Shown here piece by piece: positions 14,488 to 16,980 of a stretch of 16,980 bases of DNA. The translations under genes were made by a program, and so were the position numbers. Source of the stretch: an uncultured Alphaproteobacteria bacterium (GTDB lineage Bacteria; Pseudomonadota; Alphaproteobacteria; CALKHQ01); the NCBI GenBank assembly GCA_937988735.1, contig CALKHQ010000086.1, positions 1 to 16,980 on the forward strand, in the 5' to 3' direction. The notes below the pieces were generated by a model. That model saw nothing but the letters and a program-made list of their open reading frames with translations. It did no database searches and was not told the DNA's origin. Each line of letters begins with the position of its first letter. Position 1 is the first letter of the stretch.

Positions 14488-15324
14488 TCAGGCGGCCGCG
14501 CGTCGCGGCTCCTCGGCCGGCTGTTCGGACCCGGGCTGCTGGGCCGGCCGGCGGCGCTCCCGCGCCTCGACGACGAGGCCGTCGTAGCCCGGCTCGATGC
14601 CCGGCGGGCACAGTGCGGCCAGGAAATCGTAGTCCAGCGTCTGGTTCATGTGGGTCAGAATGGCGCGCCGCGGCCTCACCCGCTCGATCCACGCCAGCGT
14701 CTGGGCGAAGTGCGAATGGGTGCCGTGCGGCTCGATGCGCAGGCAGTCCACGATCCACACGTCCACGCCTTCGAGCACGGCGAAGGCTTCTTCATCCAGC
14801 GCATTAACATCGGTGGAATATGCAATCGGACCAAAGCGATAGCCGAGAGAGGTGCGATCGCCGTGAAGCTGGCGGAAGCCGCGGACCTCGATGTCGCCGA
14901 TGCAGAACGGGCCGGCGATCTCGGCGCCGCTGAGCCGGGGCCCGTAGGCGTCGAGACCGGAGACCTCGATGAAGCCGTAGCCGAAGCGGTGGCGGAGGAT
15001 GCGCAGCGTTTCCGCGTCTCCCATCGCCGCCAGCGGCGCGCCGCCGGCGGTCAGCGCGCGCAGGTCGTCGATGCCGTGGCAGTGGTCCGCGTGCGCATGG
15101 GTGAACAGCACGGCGTCGAGCCGCGGCACGCCGCCGACCGACAGCAGCTGCTCGCGCAGGTCCGGCGACGCATCGACCAGGATCCGGGTTCCTCCGGGCG
15201 ATTCGACGAGGATGGAGGCGCGGCGGCGGCGGTTGCGCGGATTGGCCGGGTTGCAGGCGCCCCAGTCGCCGGTGGCCAGCGGCACGCCGCTCGAGCCGCC
15301 GCAGCCGAGGATCGTCACCCGCAT
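14488..15324 (-). CDS. PhnP-like metallo-beta-lactamase-fold hydrolase
   Basis: A 278-residue MBL-fold phosphodiesterase-like protein. The N terminus has GCGGSSGVP followed by WGACNPANPRNRRRR, typical of the PhnP/RNase Z-like subgroup, where the cysteine can bind structural zinc. The di-metal motif is THAHADHCHG with H76, H78, D80 and H81. Later ligands lie in STDVN and LTHMN. The PhnP enzyme cleaves 5-phosphoribosyl 1,2-cyclic phosphate, but no phn genes are present here, so the substrate (perhaps a cyclic nucleotide or RNA-derived phosphodiester) is open. The last 25 residues are a low-complexity tail rich in R, P, Q, E and A. The ATG (15324-15322) overlaps the tatD-like stop by one base (TGATG), indicating coupling. 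The tatD-MBL pair after metG is common in alphaproteobacteria. Confidence 0.9.
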   Translation of the reverse strand: MRVTILGCGGSSGVPLATGDWGACNPANPRNRRRRASILVESPGGTRILVDASPDLREQLLSVGGVPRLDAVLFTHAHADHCHGIDDLRALTAGGAPLAAMGDAETLRILRHRFGYGFIEVSGLDAYGPRLSGAEIAGPFCIGDIEVRGFRQLHGDRTSLGYRFGPIAYSTDVNALDEEAFAVLEGVDVWIVDCLRIEPHGTHSHFAQTLAWIERVRPRRAILTHMNQTLDYDFLAALCPPGIEPGYDGLVVEARERRRPAQQPGSEQPAEEPRRAAA

Positions 15325-16118
15325 CAGGCTGCCCCCGCTTCCGCGAACGGCGCGCGGCGGAACAGCGCTGCGGCGTTTCGTGAAGTCATGTCCATAACTT
15401 CCTCGACTGAAATGCCTTTCAGCTCGGCAATGGCGGTAGCCGTGTGCTGCACGAAGGCGGGCTCGTTGCGCTTGCCGCGATGCGGCACCGGCGCGAGATA
15501 GGGCGCGTCGGTCTCGACCAGCATCCGCTCCATCGGAACGCAGTCGCGCACCACCGCGCGCAGCTCCTCCGCCTTGCGGAAGGTCACGATGCCGGAGATC
15601 GAGATGAAGAACCCGATTTCCAGTGCGGATTCAGCAAGCTGGTGACCGCTGCTGAAGCAGTGGATGACGCCGGTGAACGGCGCGTCCGCGTGGTGCTCGG
15701 TCAGGATCCGGGCAGTATCGTCGTCCGCGTCGCGGGTGTGGACCACCAGCGGCAGCCCCGTGCGCTGGGCGGCGGCGATGTGGGCGCGGAACGCGGCCTC
15801 CTGGTCGGCGCGCGGACTGTGGTCGTAGTAGTAGTCGAGCCCGGTCTCGCCGATACCGACCACCTTCGGGTGCGCGGCCAGTTCGGCCAGGCGGTCGACC
15901 GTCGCCTCGGCCCCCTCCTCGCCCGCCTCGTGCGGGTGAACGCCGACGGTGCAGACGACGTCGGGATGCCGCGCCGCGATCTCGCGGACCCTGGCGAACT
16001 CCCGCAGCCGGGTGCCGATGGTCACCATCCCGCCGACGCCGGCCGCGCGCGCCCGCGCGACCACGTCGTCCGCCTCGTCGCCGAAGTAGTCGAGATGGCA
16101 GTGGCTGTCGATCAGCAT
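15324..16118 (-). CDS. TatD family metal-dependent hydrolase
   Basis: A 264-residue TIM-barrel amidohydrolase-like protein with the full TatD metal set: H6 and H8 in IDSHCHLD, E91 in GIGETGLDYYYD, H127 in VVHTRD, H153 in IHCFSSG and D204 in VETDAPYLAP. TatD-family proteins act as 3'-5' exonucleases or D-tyrosyl-tRNA-type deacylases in various bacteria; the exact role here is unknown. The length matches the family (about 260). The frame is open to 16157, but ATG 16118-16116 puts the HxH motif at residue 6 as in all family members and avoids overlap with metG. The gene begins 13 bp after metG, as in E. coli, where ycfH lies near metabolic genes and many genomes pair metG with tatD. Confidence 0.94.
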   Translation of the reverse strand: MLIDSHCHLDYFGDEADDVVARARAAGVGGMVTIGTRLREFARVREIAARHPDVVCTVGVHPHEAGEEGAEATVDRLAELAAHPKVVGIGETGLDYYYDHSPRADQEAAFRAHIAAAQRTGLPLVVHTRDADDDTARILTEHHADAPFTGVIHCFSSGHQLAESALEIGFFISISGIVTFRKAEELRAVVRDCVPMERMLVETDAPYLAPVPHRGKRNEPAFVQHTATAIAELKGISVEEVMDMTSRNAAALFRRAPFAEAGAA

Positions 16119-16131
16119 CCTCGGTCCGTCT

Positions 16132-16980
16132 CTACTGCGCCGCGTCCTCCACGACATGGCGCGGGAAGACGGGCGTCGGCGCCGGCAGGGCGACGCCGGG
16201 CTTCAGCCGTCCGGCCTGGCCGTAGCGGCTGAAGTCGCGATCCTCGGGTGATATGGTTAGCAAATCGAGAATCTTCCCGGCCGAACCCGGCATCACCGGC
16301 TGGCACAGCAGCGCGATGTTGCGGATCGCCTCGGCGCAGACGTAGAGCACGGTCGCCATTCGGTGGGGGTCCGTCTTGCGCAGGGCCCAGGGCGCCTGGG
16401 CATCGACGTAGCGGTTGGCCTCGCCCACCACCTCGAACACCTGCTCCAGCGCGCGGTGGAACGCCTGCACCTCGAACGCGGCCCGCACCTTCGGCAGCAG
16501 CGCCTCGCAGCTTCCGAGCAGCGCCTCGTCGTCCGCGGTGAACGGGCCGTGGGCCGGAACCGCGCCACCGCAGTTCTTCGCGATCATCGACAGCACCCGC
16601 TGGACGAGGTTGCCGAGGTCGTTGGCAAGATCGCTGTTCAGCCGCCCGATCATCGCCCGGCGCGAGAAGTCGCCATCGTTGCCGAACGGTACTTCGCGCA
16701 GCAGGAAGTAGCGCACCGGGTCGAGGCCGAACTCCTCGACCAGCGCAACCGGGTCGATGACGTTGCCCAGCGACTTGGAGATCTTCTGGCCTTCGTTGGT
16801 CCACCAGCCGTGGGCGAAGACGCGCCGCGGCGGCTCCAGCCCCGCCGCCATCAGGAACGCGGGCCAGTAGACGGTGTGGAAGCGCAGGATGTCCTTGCCC
16901 ACCATGTGCAGGTCGGCGGGCCAGAAGCGGCGGTAGCTGTCGGACCGGGTATCGGGGTAGCCGACGGCGGTGATGTAGTT
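16132..16980 (-). CDS. metG: Methionyl-tRNA synthetase, C-terminal part
   Basis: The last 282 residues of a class I aminoacyl-tRNA synthetase that charges tRNA-Met; the 5' end lies beyond the window. The open frame runs from the window edge (NYITAVGYPD) without a start; an internal ATG at 16905 is not the start. Visible motifs are FWPADLHMVGKDILRFH, which belongs to the catalytic core, and the KMSKS-type signature as KISKS in GQKISKSLGN. Then follow DPVRYFLLREVPFGNDGDFS and the anticodon-binding helical domain with NLVQRVLSM. The protein ends soon after the helical domain (PVFPRH, then a short acidic tail), so there is no C-terminal EMAP/Trbp111 tRNA-binding domain. It heads the leftward gene series and is 13 bp from tatD. 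Confidence 0.97.
   Translation of the reverse strand, partial: NYITAVGYPDTRSDSYRRFWPADLHMVGKDILRFHTVYWPAFLMAAGLEPPRRVFAHGWWTNEGQKISKSLGNVIDPVALVEEFGLDPVRYFLLREVPFGNDGDFSRRAMIGRLNSDLANDLGNLVQRVLSMIAKNCGGAVPAHGPFTADDEALLGSCEALLPKVRAAFEVQAFHRALEQVFEVVGEANRYVDAQAPWALRKTDPHRMATVLYVCAEAIRNIALLCQPVMPGSAGKILDLLTISPEDRDFSRYGQAGRLKPGVALPAPTPVFPRHVVEDAAQ

Overview
This is a GC-rich window with dense, tightly packed genes. Gene content and order point to an alphaproteobacterium, most like Rhodospirillales-type relatives of Azospirillum. The strongest indicator is the run ntrC, ntrY, ntrX, trkA, D-amino-acid aminotransferase, hfq, hflX, which is a recognisable alphaproteobacterial neighbourhood. That assignment rests on gene order and protein motifs only; no database search was possible.

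Left half, plus strand (1-10932): the 3' end of ntrC; the nitrogen-related two-component pair ntrY/ntrX; trkA (potassium uptake regulation); a class IV D-amino-acid aminotransferase; a HAD phosphatase overlapping it by ATGA; the RNA chaperone gene hfq; hflX (ribosome-associated GTPase) overlapping the end of hfq; an inositol-monophosphatase-family enzyme; and a 3-hydroxyisobutyrate-dehydrogenase-family (beta-hydroxyacid) reductase. Most gaps are under 60 bp, so several multi-gene transcripts are likely. Larger gaps lie before ntrY (136 bp) and before hfq (95 bp).

Middle (10933-11017): a compact convergent junction. It holds a perfect 11-bp-stem hairpin and a second long G-rich/C-rich stem that reaches the stop codon of the opposing gene. 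Together they look like terminators for the two facing transcripts.

Right half, minus strand (11018-16980), in transcription order: metG (5' end beyond the window), a TatD-family metal hydrolase, a PhnP-like metallo-beta-lactamase-fold hydrolase, a small EthD-like dimeric alpha/beta-barrel protein, a type II haloacid-dehalogenase-like HAD protein, mazG, and finally a 416-residue RTX repeat protein. The metG-tatD-MBL part is a familiar housekeeping arrangement. The RTX gene is the only clearly accessory-looking gene: about 36 calcium-binding nonapeptide repeats, a short C-terminal domain suited to type I secretion, and no enzymatic domain.

No stretch over 300 bp lacks a gene; the longest gap is 158 bp (13908-14065) and carries an AT-rich palindrome. 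No tRNA, rRNA, CRISPR array, insertion sequence or integrase was seen. I found no convincing new multi-gene system. The items most worth a second look are the all-repeat RTX protein, the absent sigma-54 contact loop in NtrX, the 20-bp perfect palindrome at the ntrX/trkA boundary, the A-rich hfq leader, and the AT-rich palindrome upstream of the HAD/mazG/RTX genes.
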